Shown one piece after another: positions 53,784-62,895 of a DNA stretch of 64,000 bases; within the stretch, counting starts at the first letter, position 1, and each line of letters opens with the position of its first letter. Source of the stretch: Collinsella sp. AM34-10 (GTDB lineage: Bacteria > Actinomycetota > Coriobacteriia > Coriobacteriales > Coriobacteriaceae); the NCBI RefSeq assembly GCF_003469185.1, contig NZ_QSIL01000004.1, positions 1-64,000 on the forward strand, given 5' to 3'. The position numbers and the translations under genes were made by a program. Below the pieces are notes generated by a model. The model worked only from the letters and a program-made list of their open reading frames with translations, had not been told where the DNA came from and did not search any database.

Positions 53784-54035
53784 ATCAACGCAAAGGCACC
53801 TGCCCTTTCGTGGGGGTTTTGCTGGTGGGGCGGGTGTCTGCGGCGGTTTGTCTCGATCTGTAACAGTAACTCGGCAAAAATGGGCCTAGCCGTTACAGAT
53901 TGAGACAAAGGGGCGGCGCCATTCGGAAACGTCTCGATCTGTAACATCTGGAGCCGATATTGCCGCCTAGATGTTATAGATTTAGACAAACTGGTGGGAC
54001 GGGCTGAGCTGCCCTGCCCAAGCAGCGGTAAAAGA
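53784..54035. repeat. Tandem GTCTCGATCTGTAAC palindromes
   Basis: Palindrome one has arms 53847-53864 and 53892-53909 (one mismatch). Palindrome two has arms 53931-53949 and 53969-53987 (two mismatches). Both begin with GTCTCGATCTGTAAC but have different loops. GGCACCTGCCCTTTCGTGG near 53801 echoes the terminator loop at 33713. No gene is supported. Confidence 0.75.
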
Positions 54036-54074
54036 AAAGGTAGATTTTCAGGCATGTCCCAAAAATCTACCTTT
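54036..54074 (-). terminator. Terminator of the M16C peptidase gene
   Basis: AAAGGTAGATTTT (54036) pairs with AAAAATCTACCTTT (54061). On the minus strand it is followed by TTCTTTT. Confidence 0.75.
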
Positions 54075-54082
54075 GCTGTGCG

Positions 54083-57000
54083 TTAGCCCATCAGGTCGAT
54101 GACGTTAAAGCCGGCGTTGCTCTTGGCGATGACGTCGCGGCCGCCAAAGACGCAGGTGGGTGACTCGGCCGCAATGCGCGTCACGTCGGCGCCGAGCGAG
54201 CGCAGCTCACCGGGCGTGGCGGCGAGCATCTGGGCGCGGCGCTCCTCGCGTGCGTGCGGATCGAGCCCGGCCAGGTAGGTCGTGTTGCGGCGTTTGGTGA
54301 GCGCGTACGGCTTCACTGGCGCGTCCATGCCGCTCACGCAGCTCACGATAAAGCCCTCAAAGGAGGCCTCGTCGGGCTCAAAGCTGCCGAGCCATTCGCC
54401 TGCGCGCGCAACGCGCTCAATCGAGGGGTCGATTGCCGGGTCGCGGTAGGTGTAGAACGCCGTCTGACGCTCGCCTGCCGCGCGGAATCCGCAGCCGTAC
54501 GCGCCGCCCTTCACGCGGATCTCGTTCCACAGATAGTCGTAGGAGAGCGCGTTGGCGGCAACCGCCCAGGCGCCCGTCACGTCGATGCCCAGGCGACGCG
54601 GGTCGCACGCGCTTGCCGCAAAGCAGATGTCGCTGGGGATGACAAAGGCCTCGTGGCGGTCGCACGGCTCCGGTACCACGAGCGTGCCGCTGCCGGCATC
54701 GGCGCCGTCGCCAGCGCCCAGCCCCAGATCGTCAGCGGCGGCCCAGTATGCGTTAAAGTCCTCGTCGCTGCCGGTAAAGCTCGCCATGCAGCCATCGGCC
54801 ACAAAGATGCGGCCTGCCAGCTCGGCAAGTTTGGCGCGCAGGTCATCCAGTCGCTCGTCAAAGTGGTCGAGCAGATCGCGCAGGAACAGGTAGAAGTCCA
54901 CGCCCGAAAGCTGCTCGCGCACCATGGCCGAGGGCGAGCTGTAGCTCATCGCGCGACCGAGTGCCGCCGAGTGACCGTTGTTGATAAAGCCCTGCTCAAG
55001 TCCAATGCGAATCTGCGTGAGCACGTCGCGCACGCGGTCGGCGTCGGCATCGAGCAAAAGCGTGCTCGACCACACCTCGCGCGGCAGGCTCGCTAGCGCA
55101 TCGATCTTCTCGGACAGGGCGCCGGCGCTCACCAGCAGGTAGGGACGCACGCCGTCCACGTCGGGCTGGGTCATGACCTCGGTCGTAAAGCTCAAAAAGC
55201 CCAGCTTGCCGGCGAGCACGTTGTCGAGCTCCTCGGCCGAGTGCTCGCTCGTGGGCAGCTGTTTGAGCAGGCGGCAGAGCAGCGTCACATAGGGCAGGTC
55301 CTCAAATGCGACGCAGCTCAGGTCGAAGTACTGCATGGCGTAGGCCAGACGGTTGGTGGGGATGCTGTGGCGCAGGCAGGGGATGGGCGCAGTGGTGTCC
55401 ACGACCAGCGGCGGCTCGGGGCGCGCCTCGCCAATGTCGGAAACGCGCAGGCGCGGCAGCGTGGCCTTGGCCTCGAGCGTGTCTTCCGCCTCCTGCGCGG
55501 CACGCAGTACGGCCGTGCGCTCGACCACATCGGCCAGCTCGGCATCGGTCATGGCATCGCGCTTGGCTGCCAGCTCGGCGGCCTCGGCACCCTCCGTACC
55601 CTCGGCAGCGTCTACCGGAACCAGCTCGACCAGCGCCATGTGGTCGTTTTCCAGCACGAGCTCGCGCAGCAGGTCCTCAAAGTAGCTGCCGTCCAGCTCG
55701 CCACGCAGCTCCTCGTACACCGGGCCGTACTTGAGTGCCAGCGTCGCGGCGTCGTCATCGTAGAGCCAGGTACTCAGCGCATCGCACGCAATGGCCACGC
55801 CGTCGGCGATACCGTAGTCGCGTTGGCGCAGGTCGTATTCGTTGCTGCTGATGATGGCTTCCAGGCGCTCGCGCGGAACGCCGTGCTCGCACAGGTCGCG
55901 GCAGGCGTCCTGGAACACGCGGCGCAGCTCGCGCGCCACGCCGGGCTGCGCGTTCTGCAGCATGATGAGCTCGTAGGGCTGCAGGCTCTCGGCCGCGGTG
56001 TAGCTCACCACGTTGCCGCCCAGGCCGGCGGCCAGAATGGCCTTCTTAACCGGTGCTTCGTTGGAGCCCAGCAGCGCCTCGAACAGGATGTCCGCCGCGA
56101 TCGTGCGCTTGCGGTCGAGCGCACTGCCCAGCACAAAGCCCAGGCCCACCAGGGCGTTCTCGGGCGTGGTGGCCATCTCGACGCGCTTATACTCGCAGGT
56201 CACGGGCGCCTGCACGCCCAGCGGATTGGGCGCAAGCGTGGACGGGTCCTCGCCGGCGGCAACGGCTGCGTCCATGCGGCGGCTCGCGGCACTCGGCTGC
56301 GACAGGTAGCGCTCGTCCAAAAAGGCCAGTGCGCGGTCCACGTCCAGGTCGCCGTAGAGCGTGATATAGGAGTTGGAAGGATTGTAGTGGCGCGCATGCG
56401 TGTCCAAGAACTGCTCGTAGGTGAGCGCGGGAATCGCGCGCGGGTCGCCGCCACTCTCGTGCGCATAGGCGGTGTCGGGATAGAGCGCGGCGTTGACGGC
56501 GTCGTCCAGCACACTCATGGGGTCGGACAGCGCGCCCTTCATCTCGTTGAACACCACGCCGTTATAGTGCAGCGTGCCCTCGCGCAGGCTCGCGGAGCTG
56601 TCGTCGTCTGCGCCCTCGGCGCCCTCCGGCAGGTCCAGCTCGTAGTGCCAACCCTCCTGTTCAAAAATGGTGGGCTTGGTATAGATGGCCGGGTTGAACA
56701 CCGCGTCCAGGTACACGTCCATCAGGTTGTACAGGTCCTGCTCGTTGGTGGTGGCAACGGGGTAGATGGTCTTGTCGGGGTAGGTCATGGCGTTGAGGAA
56801 CGTCTGCATGGAGCTCTTGATCAGATCGACAAACGGCTCCTTGACGGGAAACTTGGCCGATCCGCACAGCACCGAGTGCTCAAGAATATGGAACACGCCG
56901 GTGGAATCGGCCGGCGGCGTCTTAAAGCCAATGGCAAAGGCCTTGTTCTCATCGTCGCACGCCAGGTACAGCAGGCGAGCGCCCGATGCGGTGTGGCGCA

Positions 57001-57130
57001 GCACGTAGGCGTCCGAATCGAGCTCGGGCACGGTCTCGCAGCGCTCGACGGCAAAACCGTGGCAGGTGGTACCGGGTACCAGCAGCGCGGCAGCAGCGGC
57101 GCGCGGATCGGTTGAGGTGGTGGTGGGCAT
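54083..57130 (-). CDS. Insulinase-family M16C metalloprotease (presequence protease-like)
   Basis: A 1015-residue zinc peptidase with four M16 half-domains. The inverted zinc motif HxxEH is in VFHILEHSVLCGS (about residues 68-80), and the downstream Glu ligand is expected in the MKGALSDPMSVLDDAV region. The length matches the M16C/PreP type, which degrade peptides of up to about 70 residues in a closed chamber. No signal peptide is present, so it is probably cytosolic and used for peptide turnover. The start at 57130 follows AAAGGAGA; the frame continues about 75 residues upstream through repeat DNA and is not coding. Confidence 0.93.
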   Translation of the reverse strand: MPTTTSTDPRAAAAALLVPGTTCHGFAVERCETVPELDSDAYVLRHTASGARLLYLACDDENKAFAIGFKTPPADSTGVFHILEHSVLCGSAKFPVKEPFVDLIKSSMQTFLNAMTYPDKTIYPVATTNEQDLYNLMDVYLDAVFNPAIYTKPTIFEQEGWHYELDLPEGAEGADDDSSASLREGTLHYNGVVFNEMKGALSDPMSVLDDAVNAALYPDTAYAHESGGDPRAIPALTYEQFLDTHARHYNPSNSYITLYGDLDVDRALAFLDERYLSQPSAASRRMDAAVAAGEDPSTLAPNPLGVQAPVTCEYKRVEMATTPENALVGLGFVLGSALDRKRTIAADILFEALLGSNEAPVKKAILAAGLGGNVVSYTAAESLQPYELIMLQNAQPGVARELRRVFQDACRDLCEHGVPRERLEAIISSNEYDLRQRDYGIADGVAIACDALSTWLYDDDAATLALKYGPVYEELRGELDGSYFEDLLRELVLENDHMALVELVPVDAAEGTEGAEAAELAAKRDAMTDAELADVVERTAVLRAAQEAEDTLEAKATLPRLRVSDIGEARPEPPLVVDTTAPIPCLRHSIPTNRLAYAMQYFDLSCVAFEDLPYVTLLCRLLKQLPTSEHSAEELDNVLAGKLGFLSFTTEVMTQPDVDGVRPYLLVSAGALSEKIDALASLPREVWSSTLLLDADADRVRDVLTQIRIGLEQGFINNGHSAALGRAMSYSSPSAMVREQLSGVDFYLFLRDLLDHFDERLDDLRAKLAELAGRIFVADGCMASFTGSDEDFNAYWAAADDLGLGAGDGADAGSGTLVVPEPCDRHEAFVIPSDICFAASACDPRRLGIDVTGAWAVAANALSYDYLWNEIRVKGGAYGCGFRAAGERQTAFYTYRDPAIDPSIERVARAGEWLGSFEPDEASFEGFIVSCVSGMDAPVKPYALTKRRNTTYLAGLDPHAREERRAQMLAATPGELRSLGADVTRIAAESPTCVFGGRDVIAKSNAGFNVIDLMG

Positions 57131-57372
57131 ATGCAGTCTCCTTTGACGCCCCAGCGGGGGCGAATCGAGTCGAATCCTCAAGAGTATACCCATATGGGGA
57201 CCTCGACCAATCTGCCGCACGAGCGTGGATTTTCGGACACACGAGCGTGGAAATTCGGACGCAAATTGAACGAGAGTGGATTTTCGGACGGAAACAGCCC
57301 CAAAACGCCAAAAAACCGTCCGGAAATCCACTCTCGATTCCTGACCGTCCATCACTCATGCATTTCTCATTT
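57131..57372. repeat. GAGCGTGGATTTTCGGAC repeats upstream of the peptidase
   Basis: GAGCGTGGATTTTCGGAC (57221) and GAGCGTGGAAATTCGGAC (57243) precede a palindrome with arms 57271-57291 and 57316-57336 (one mismatch). They belong to the same family as the sequences at 50847-50961. No gene lies here. Confidence 0.75.
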
Positions 57373-57600
57373 CTCACTCATCTCTAATATAAGAGATAAC
57401 AGAAAGATGAGAGATAAATATGAGAGATAACTGAGCAGCAAAAAGACAAACAATTATGGTATTGTCTCAATACCGATTGTTCTACCAGCAAGAACATGTT
57501 TAAATGAAACAGATGGTAGACATCTTATCTTCCATCTCTCACTCATCTCTTATATGAGAGATAGCAGTAAGATGAGAGATAATTACGAGAGATAACTGAG
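57373..57600 (+). promoter_or_regulatory. Twin 63-bp operator-like arrays before the AlbA_2 gene
   Basis: Two related 63-base blocks (57373-57435 and 57538-57600), 165 bases apart, each hold an ATCTCT...AGAGAT palindrome followed by two direct GAGAGATAA sites. Between them lies a perfect GGTATTGTCTCAATACC palindrome (57458-57474). The regularity suggests cooperative binding of a regulator at two distant points, possibly with looping. Confidence 0.65.
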
Positions 57601-57657
57601 AGACGAAGGAAATCTATTCGTGGCATTCTCCGCCGGGCCGAGCGAAAGGACATGCAG

Positions 57658-59133
57658 ATGAACGAAAACGAGCTGACCGGTCTGCTCGAGTCTTTAAGGC
57701 GCATGGGCTCGGACGATCTTAACGTCGAGGTCAAGGAGAGCGCCACGACGCTTTCCCGCGACGTATGGGAAACAGTTAGCGCATTCGCGAATACTGCTGG
57801 CGGAATTATCGTGCTCGGCGTGAGCGAGCGCGCGGGCTTTGTCCCGGTTGAGAACTTTGAGACCGAGAAGGTGCTCAACCAATTCGTAGCGGGCATGGGT
57901 GATGCCGGCGGTCGCGGAAAACTGGCCAATCCGCCCAAATACACCATTGAACGCGTGGAGCTCCAGGGCACCGTGGTTCTGGTCATCACGATTGAGGAGC
58001 TCGACCCGTCGAGCAAGCCTTGTTATGTCATAGAGCGGGGCGCTCAAGGCGGCAGTTACAAACGCATCGATGACAAAGATGTTCCGCTCTCGTCGACCGA
58101 GGTCCTGTCCTTGTCATCGTATGAACGGACGAGCCCCAGTGATCGCGATGCAGTGCCCGGTGCGGTCGCAGGCGATCTTGACGAGGCCCTGGTCGACCGC
58201 ACGATAGAGCGTGCTTTCTCACTGACACCCCGTGCGATGCGCGGCGCGCCGGACAAGAAAACGAAGCTGGAGCGCCTGAATTTCCTCGACTCCCAGGGCA
58301 ATGTCACTAAGGCCGGGCTCCTGGCTGCGGGTGCCTATCCTCAGCAGTTCTATCCCAAGCTCTTTATCGATGTGGCGGTCTATGCCGGAACGCAGAAGGG
58401 CGCGGCGGGGTCGTTGAGGTTCATGGACCGTACGATCTGCGAGGGGACGTTGGGCGAAATGGTCTCGGATGCCGTCGCGGCAGTCGTCAAGAATTTGCGG
58501 CGAACCTCGACGATCCAAGGCGTCTCGCGTGTCGACTCGCTGGAGATTCCCGAGGAGGTCCTGCGCGAGGCAATCGCCAACGCCGCAATCCACCGAGAAT
58601 ACGGAGATCGGTTCTGTGGACAATCGATTGCTGTCGACGTTTTTGATGACCGTATCGAGGTGACGAACCCCGGCGGCCTATACGGAGGAAAGACTCGCGA
58701 GAACCTGTTTGACGGCAGCTCCCGATGTCGCAATGCGACGCTTGTGAAGCTCATGTCGCTTGTCCCATTGCCCGACGGTGCGGGCTCTCCTGCCGAAGGC
58801 AACGGGTCGGGCATTCCAATGATGCTCGATGCCATGCGTGCGCAAGGTCTGGCCGAGCCATTGTTTTGCCCGGGTTTCGACCGGTTTAAGGTTGTCCTTT
58901 ACCGAGCGAAGGTTGAACAAATTGATCATGGCGGGGACTTAATTGTGGCGGCACTCAAGCGCAACGGCGAACTGGGAACACGTGAACTGGCAGAATGCAC
59001 GGGACTCACCGTCTCCCAGGTTAGGGTACGCGTCAATGCGCTCATCGCACAGGGCGAGCTTGAACCTACGGCGTCGGCGACGAGCCGCAACCGCAAGTAC
59101 CGGCTAACGGAGCGCGCAGAGCGGCTGCACTAG
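57658..59133 (+). CDS. AlbA_2/HATPase_c_4 transcriptional regulator-like protein
   Basis: A 491-residue protein with an N-terminal AlbA_2 (Schlafen-like) domain (about 5-130: ESATTLSRDVWETVSAFANTAGGIIVLGV), a linker, an HATPase_c_4 domain (about 290-415: PEEVLREAIANAAIHREY, then VTNPGGLYGG and GNGSGIPMM) and a C-terminal winged helix (about 425-491). Such proteins are called ATP-binding or transcriptional regulators without an established mechanism. AAAGGA lies seven bases before the ATG at 57658; the ATG at 57652 is too close to it. The operator arrays upstream suggest self-control. Confidence 0.85.
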   Translation: MNENELTGLLESLRRMGSDDLNVEVKESATTLSRDVWETVSAFANTAGGIIVLGVSERAGFVPVENFETEKVLNQFVAGMGDAGGRGKLANPPKYTIERVELQGTVVLVITIEELDPSSKPCYVIERGAQGGSYKRIDDKDVPLSSTEVLSLSSYERTSPSDRDAVPGAVAGDLDEALVDRTIERAFSLTPRAMRGAPDKKTKLERLNFLDSQGNVTKAGLLAAGAYPQQFYPKLFIDVAVYAGTQKGAAGSLRFMDRTICEGTLGEMVSDAVAAVVKNLRRTSTIQGVSRVDSLEIPEEVLREAIANAAIHREYGDRFCGQSIAVDVFDDRIEVTNPGGLYGGKTRENLFDGSSRCRNATLVKLMSLVPLPDGAGSPAEGNGSGIPMMLDAMRAQGLAEPLFCPGFDRFKVVLYRAKVEQIDHGGDLIVAALKRNGELGTRELAECTGLTVSQVRVRVNALIAQGELEPTASATSRNRKYRLTERAERLH

Positions 59134-59259
59134 CGTTCGGCTCCTACCATCCCGCCATTTCACGCGCTGCGCATCGAAACCTGCGGCAAAGCAGTTACAA
59201 TAGCCCAATGCGCATCGCGCACGACGATGATATCGGCGCCCGCGACTAGGGGAGAATAC

Positions 59260-59925
59260 ATGGCAGAGCAACAGATAACGCCGGGGACTAAGCTTCAGGT
59301 GGCATTCGACGTGCCCATGGGCCAAAAAACCGACTTCAACATGCTCGCCACGTACAAAGAGGACCTGGACGAGGCGTACTTCCTTATGAGCGCTCCCATG
59401 CTCACCGGCAAGCCGCTGCTCATGGACGAAAACCAAAAGCTCCTGCTGCAGTACAAAGTGGGCGAGGAAACGTTCGTGCTCGCCGGCTATCCCGAGGCAG
59501 TCGAGAAAAAGGGCATCCGCACCTACTGGAAAATGCGCAAAGTCGCCGAGCAGCGCAGCTTTGTCAAGCGCCGCGACGAGCGTTTTAAGGTCGCCATGCG
59601 CCTGACCTACCAGCGCGATAACGCGCCGACCTCCGAGCCCGAGGACGCCATGACCATCGACGTCTCGGCCGGCGGCCTGGCCATTTACCTCAACGATTAC
59701 CCCGACGTGGGCGAGGCCCTGGCCGTGCAAATGCCCACGATCCGCCTGCAGGGCGAGCGCCATGAGCTGCCCGAGCAGCTGGGCATCGTGTGCTGGGTGC
59801 GCCGCGCGCCCAAGGGCAGCCTGTACCGCAACGTCTGCGGACTGCAGTTCCGCTACGCCGACGACATGGAGCGCGAGCTCGTCAAAGAATACGTCGGCTA
59901 CATCCGCGCCAAATATAAGCTCTGA
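59260..59925 (+). CDS. PilZ-domain protein (YcgR-like, c-di-GMP binding)
   Basis: A 221-residue cytosolic protein. The N-terminal YcgR-like domain (1-100) is followed by a PilZ domain with the cyclic-di-GMP motifs KRRDERFKV (RxxxR type, about 108) and DVSAGGLAI (D/NxSxxG, about 138). GGGGAGA sets the start. The next gene begins five bases after the stop, so the membrane protein there is a probable partner or target of cyclic-di-GMP control. Confidence 0.9.
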   Translation: MAEQQITPGTKLQVAFDVPMGQKTDFNMLATYKEDLDEAYFLMSAPMLTGKPLLMDENQKLLLQYKVGEETFVLAGYPEAVEKKGIRTYWKMRKVAEQRSFVKRRDERFKVAMRLTYQRDNAPTSEPEDAMTIDVSAGGLAIYLNDYPDVGEALAVQMPTIRLQGERHELPEQLGIVCWVRRAPKGSLYRNVCGLQFRYADDMERELVKEYVGYIRAKYKL

Positions 59926-59930
59926 TCGCC

Positions 59931-61073
59931 ATGGCACTGTTCAAGCGTAACGACAAAGATCAAGCTGCCGAGGATTTGGCCGAGGATTTGGCCGAGGGCC
60001 AGGCCGAGGACACGTCGCAGGATGCGCCCGGCTCCAATGCCGAGGACGCGCCCGGCGAGGACTCCGCACCCGAGCAGGCTCCCGCCTCCCGCAAGCGCTT
60101 TGGCAAGCCCAACCGCAAGCCCAAGCGCAACCTGCGCGGCGTGGTGCGCATCGAGGAGCTGGAGCAGGCGCTGGCCGACCAGGACCTCGATGACATCGAC
60201 CCCGACGCGGTCGTGTCCATGTACATGCCCAAGCGCCGCATGGAGCGCATCGGCGCGGCGCTGCTGCGCATGGACAAGCTGCAAAAGGCCCTCGTGGTGC
60301 TGGCGCTTGCCTTTGGCGTGTTGTTCGCCCTGTCGTTTATGCAGGAAAACATGGGTAACTTCACCATCAACCTCAACCGCCTGGAGCTGTTCCGCCGCGG
60401 CGTGGCCATTGCCGACAACGGCGACTTTAACAACGCCACCGCGCGCCTGGCCGCCGACGCCGTGGACAACGGCACCAATATCGCTGCCGACGACCTGCCC
60501 GACAACCTGGACGACATCGACGGCAGCCACAACGGCAAAAACTACGTGGCGTACACCTTCTATATCCGCAACGCCGGCAAGACCGATCTGGGCTATAGCG
60601 CCAAGCTCAAGGTGGTCAGCGCCAGCAAGGGCGTGGAAAAGGCGGCGCGCGTGAGGGTGTATCGCAACGGCAAGCCCACCACCTACGCGGCCGTCGCGGC
60701 GGATGGCAATCCCGAACCCAACACCGAGCCGTTTGCGTCCAAAGACGTGGTGACGACCATCAGCCACAAGAACTTCCGCGTGGGCGATGTGGACAAGTAC
60801 ACCGTGGTCATTTGGCTGGATGGCGACGACCCGGAGTGCGTGGACAAGATTATTGGCGGCGCGGTGGAGTTCGGTTTTGACTTTGATTCGTCCGAGACCG
60901 ACGATTCGAGCCTGTTCGTTAAGTTCGTGCAGGATATTGCCGATACCCTGACCGGCAATGACCCCATTAGCGCGAGCGGCAACGAGGCGCCCGATTACTA
61001 CAAGGAGCACAACGTGACCTGGAGTAACCGCCGCAATCAAAAGAACTCGCCCGCAGGGGACGGGGACAAGTAG
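59931..61073 (+). CDS. Single-pass membrane protein with extracytoplasmic beta domain, PilZ partner
   Basis: A 380-residue protein I do not recognise as a named family. Residues 1-60 are acidic and alanine-rich, 60-115 are basic, and a single membrane helix lies at about 120-140 (KALVVLALAFGVLFALSF). The external part has GNFTINLNRLELFRRGVAI and a NYVAYTFYIRNAGKTDLGYSAKL segment reminiscent of beta-sandwich domains in SipW-type surface proteins. It is cotranscribed with the PilZ gene (five-base gap). An adhesion or surface-fibre assembly role is a guess from the tandem exported proteins nearby. Confidence 0.7.
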   Translation: MALFKRNDKDQAAEDLAEDLAEGQAEDTSQDAPGSNAEDAPGEDSAPEQAPASRKRFGKPNRKPKRNLRGVVRIEELEQALADQDLDDIDPDAVVSMYMPKRRMERIGAALLRMDKLQKALVVLALAFGVLFALSFMQENMGNFTINLNRLELFRRGVAIADNGDFNNATARLAADAVDNGTNIAADDLPDNLDDIDGSHNGKNYVAYTFYIRNAGKTDLGYSAKLKVVSASKGVEKAARVRVYRNGKPTTYAAVAADGNPEPNTEPFASKDVVTTISHKNFRVGDVDKYTVVIWLDGDDPECVDKIIGGAVEFGFDFDSSETDDSSLFVKFVQDIADTLTGNDPISASGNEAPDYYKEHNVTWSNRRNQKNSPAGDGDK

Positions 61074-61080
61074 AACGAAG

Positions 61081-61120
61081 AAGCGCCGGGCCAGGATTGA
61101 TTTCCCGGCCCGGCGCTTTT
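61081..61120. terminator. Bidirectional terminator
   Basis: AAGCGCCGGGCC (61081) pairs perfectly with GGCCCGGCGCTT (61107), followed by TT on the plus strand and preceded by AA on the other. It separates convergent genes. Confidence 0.75.
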
Positions 61121-61129
61121 GGTGATGGC

Positions 61130-61636
61130 TTATGCCGAGGTTTTGCCGTCGGAGGCGTCGCCAGCGGCGGCGTCTAGCAAGAACAGTCGCAGCGCGAGCT
61201 TGATTGCATAGCCCGGTTTGACCTGTGCCGCGTCTCCCATGCGTTCGCCCAGGTCACTACAGTAGGCGTAGAGGTCGCGGATGAGGTCCGCGCCCGAGAG
61301 CGTGAACATGTAGCCCGCGTCCGAAAGCGCGTTGGGCGCTGCGGGCAGCCCCGCAGCCGCACAAAAGCTCGCAAGGTCGGGGCCCATGACGGCCTTGTAG
61401 TCGATTACGTCGCCACGGTCACGTACGGCCTGCTCCTGTTCACGAGCGAACGACAATGCCGCCGCCAGCACAAAGCTGGGCGTGGGCGCGTTGACGTCGT
61501 CGGTGGTGGCGACGAGCTTGCCGGCCGCTTGCGTGACCAGCCAAGCGACTTCGCGCTGGCAACGAACGGCTTTGCGCGTCACCGGCTTGATCGATCCGGT
61601 GGAAACGCTTCCCTTGGGTTGATTGGCGGCAGGCAT
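61130..61636 (-). CDS. Hypothetical protein
   Basis: A 168-residue, alanine-rich, probably helical cytosolic protein I do not recognise. It has no signal peptide or membrane segment. The start at 61636 follows GGGAGGGCTC on the minus strand. It is convergent with the PilZ operon. The composition (many Ala, Asp, Leu) suits a helical bundle; the C-terminal tail DAAAGDASDGKTSA looks disordered. Confidence 0.65.
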   Translation of the reverse strand: MPAANQPKGSVSTGSIKPVTRKAVRCQREVAWLVTQAAGKLVATTDDVNAPTPSFVLAAALSFAREQEQAVRDRGDVIDYKAVMGPDLASFCAAAGLPAAPNALSDAGYMFTLSGADLIRDLYAYCSDLGERMGDAAQVKPGYAIKLALRLFLLDAAAGDASDGKTSA

Positions 61637-62033
61637 GAGCCCTCCCAACAAATAGCCCGTTTAGCAGGCAAAAATTAAACGTTCTGCACCAGTATAGCGA
61701 GTGGGGGGAGGCTCGGGCGAAGCTCGGCGGAGGGTGAATGTATGCGATGGCGTGGCGCTGCGGCCGCAAGCCTTAAGAGGGACTTACGGCTTTGCGGGGG
61801 AGAGATCAAATAAGGTAAACGATGTTCACATAGCCCCGCGCATAACCCGAGGTAGACCTATGAATCTGCCGGAATGTGGGCTGCCGAAAACTCATAAGGA
61901 AATCGTAAGAATTATGGTATTCTCAATTCCATGTCTAAAGGATGGGCAAGCAACATCCAACACGAAAGCGCGGGCTCCCCTTCCGGGCTTCTCGAGGGTC
62001 ATCTGGGATGAATGGGGAAAGAAAGGGGTCCGC
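61637..62033 (+). other. Upstream region of the first SipW-type gene
   Basis: An open frame runs through this 397-base region, but it lacks a ribosome site and conserved sequence. GTAAGAATTATGGTATTC near 61905 has a TATGGT -10-like box, and AAAGGGG near 62022 is the ribosome site of the next gene. The divergent hypothetical gene must also have its promoter here. Confidence 0.35.
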
Positions 62034-62813
62034 ATGGATACCAAGGCATTAAAGAAGCAGATGGGCGCCGCCATCGCCATGGTGCTGGTAGCAGCCGTAG
62101 CGCTGGGCTCTGCCACGTTCGCATGGTTTGTGACGAACAATACCGTTAAGGCGACGACGAGCAGCATCAGCGCACAGTCGAACGCGTCGTATATGACGAT
62201 TAAGTACAACGCCACTGCTGTGGGAGCGGACAGTACATTTGACGTTGCCGGCGATACAGAAGCAACCAAACTGTATCCCGCCACCTTTGGTGAGCAGGAG
62301 GGTTCTACCGAGGGTCAGTTTATGACGGGTTACGGCAATACTGTGGACGATGGAACTCTGTACGGAACATTGAAAACTGTTGGCACTGCAGGTACGCCCG
62401 ATGAGGCCGTTACCAAGGGCTTTGCTAAGAAGAATGTTTTCAATATCAGTTCCCGCGGCCAGAACCTCTCCAACTTGAAGGTCGCTTCTGTCGAGGCGAA
62501 ATCTGCTGACGGTAATGCGACGAACCTTGCTACCACATCTGACATCAACTCTGCGCTTCGTCTTTTGGTGAAGTGCGGGGACAGGTGGGTTGTTCTTGAC
62601 AAGGATGGTACGTTCAAGCTTGGTTCCAATGGCATCACTGCTGCCGATGGCATTCTTGCTGACACTATTACTGCCGACAAGGATACCGAGGTCGATATTT
62701 ACGTCTTCTTCGAGGGCAGCGATGCAAAGGTTTATACGAACAACCTCAAGAAGCTGACCGATTCTTCCAAACTGACCGTAACTTTTACTGCTGATAATCA
62801 GAATAAGAAATAA
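62034..62813 (+). CDS. SipW-type signal peptide exported protein (CalY/TasA-like), first of two
   Basis: A 259-residue protein. The N terminus (KKQMGAAIAMVLVAAVALGSATFAWFVTN) is the alternative signal typical of proteins processed by SipW-like peptidases, with the ATFAWF motif at the cleavage region. The mature part is rich in Thr, Asn, Asp and Val, suiting a beta-sandwich fibre or surface subunit. GAAAGGGG sets the start. No SipW peptidase gene is in this window. A paralogue follows after a terminator. Confidence 0.82.
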   Translation: MDTKALKKQMGAAIAMVLVAAVALGSATFAWFVTNNTVKATTSSISAQSNASYMTIKYNATAVGADSTFDVAGDTEATKLYPATFGEQEGSTEGQFMTGYGNTVDDGTLYGTLKTVGTAGTPDEAVTKGFAKKNVFNISSRGQNLSNLKVASVEAKSADGNATNLATTSDINSALRLLVKCGDRWVVLDKDGTFKLGSNGITAADGILADTITADKDTEVDIYVFFEGSDAKVYTNNLKKLTDSSKLTVTFTADNQNKK

Positions 62814-62836
62814 AGTAGTTCCATACACAGCTTGCG

Positions 62837-62873
62837 AAGGGCAGGTTCCCGGCCCGGGACCCTGCCCTTTTCC
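62837..62873 (+). terminator. Terminator between the two exported proteins
   Basis: AAGGGCAGG with an inner CCCGG pairs with CCGGG and CCTGCCCTT, followed by TTCCTT. It separates two paralogues that might otherwise be cotranscribed. Confidence 0.85.
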
Positions 62874-62895
62874 TTAACGAGGGGAGGCGACGGAG

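Noticed and set aside
55241..57115. A 624-codon plus-strand open frame opposite the M16C peptidase
   Set aside because: The minus strand encodes a peptidase with HxxEH. The opposite frame has no family features and no ribosome site.
57131..57355. An N-terminal extension of the M16C peptidase
   Set aside because: The frame is open, but it runs through repeat DNA. AAAGGAGA lies at proper spacing before the ATG at 57130, and the extension has no targeting or conserved sequence.
57373..57600. A CRISPR array or plasmid-type iteron origin
   Set aside because: There are only two 63-base blocks made of short AGAGATAA half-sites, and no replication or cas gene. A regulator operator next to its own gene is simpler.
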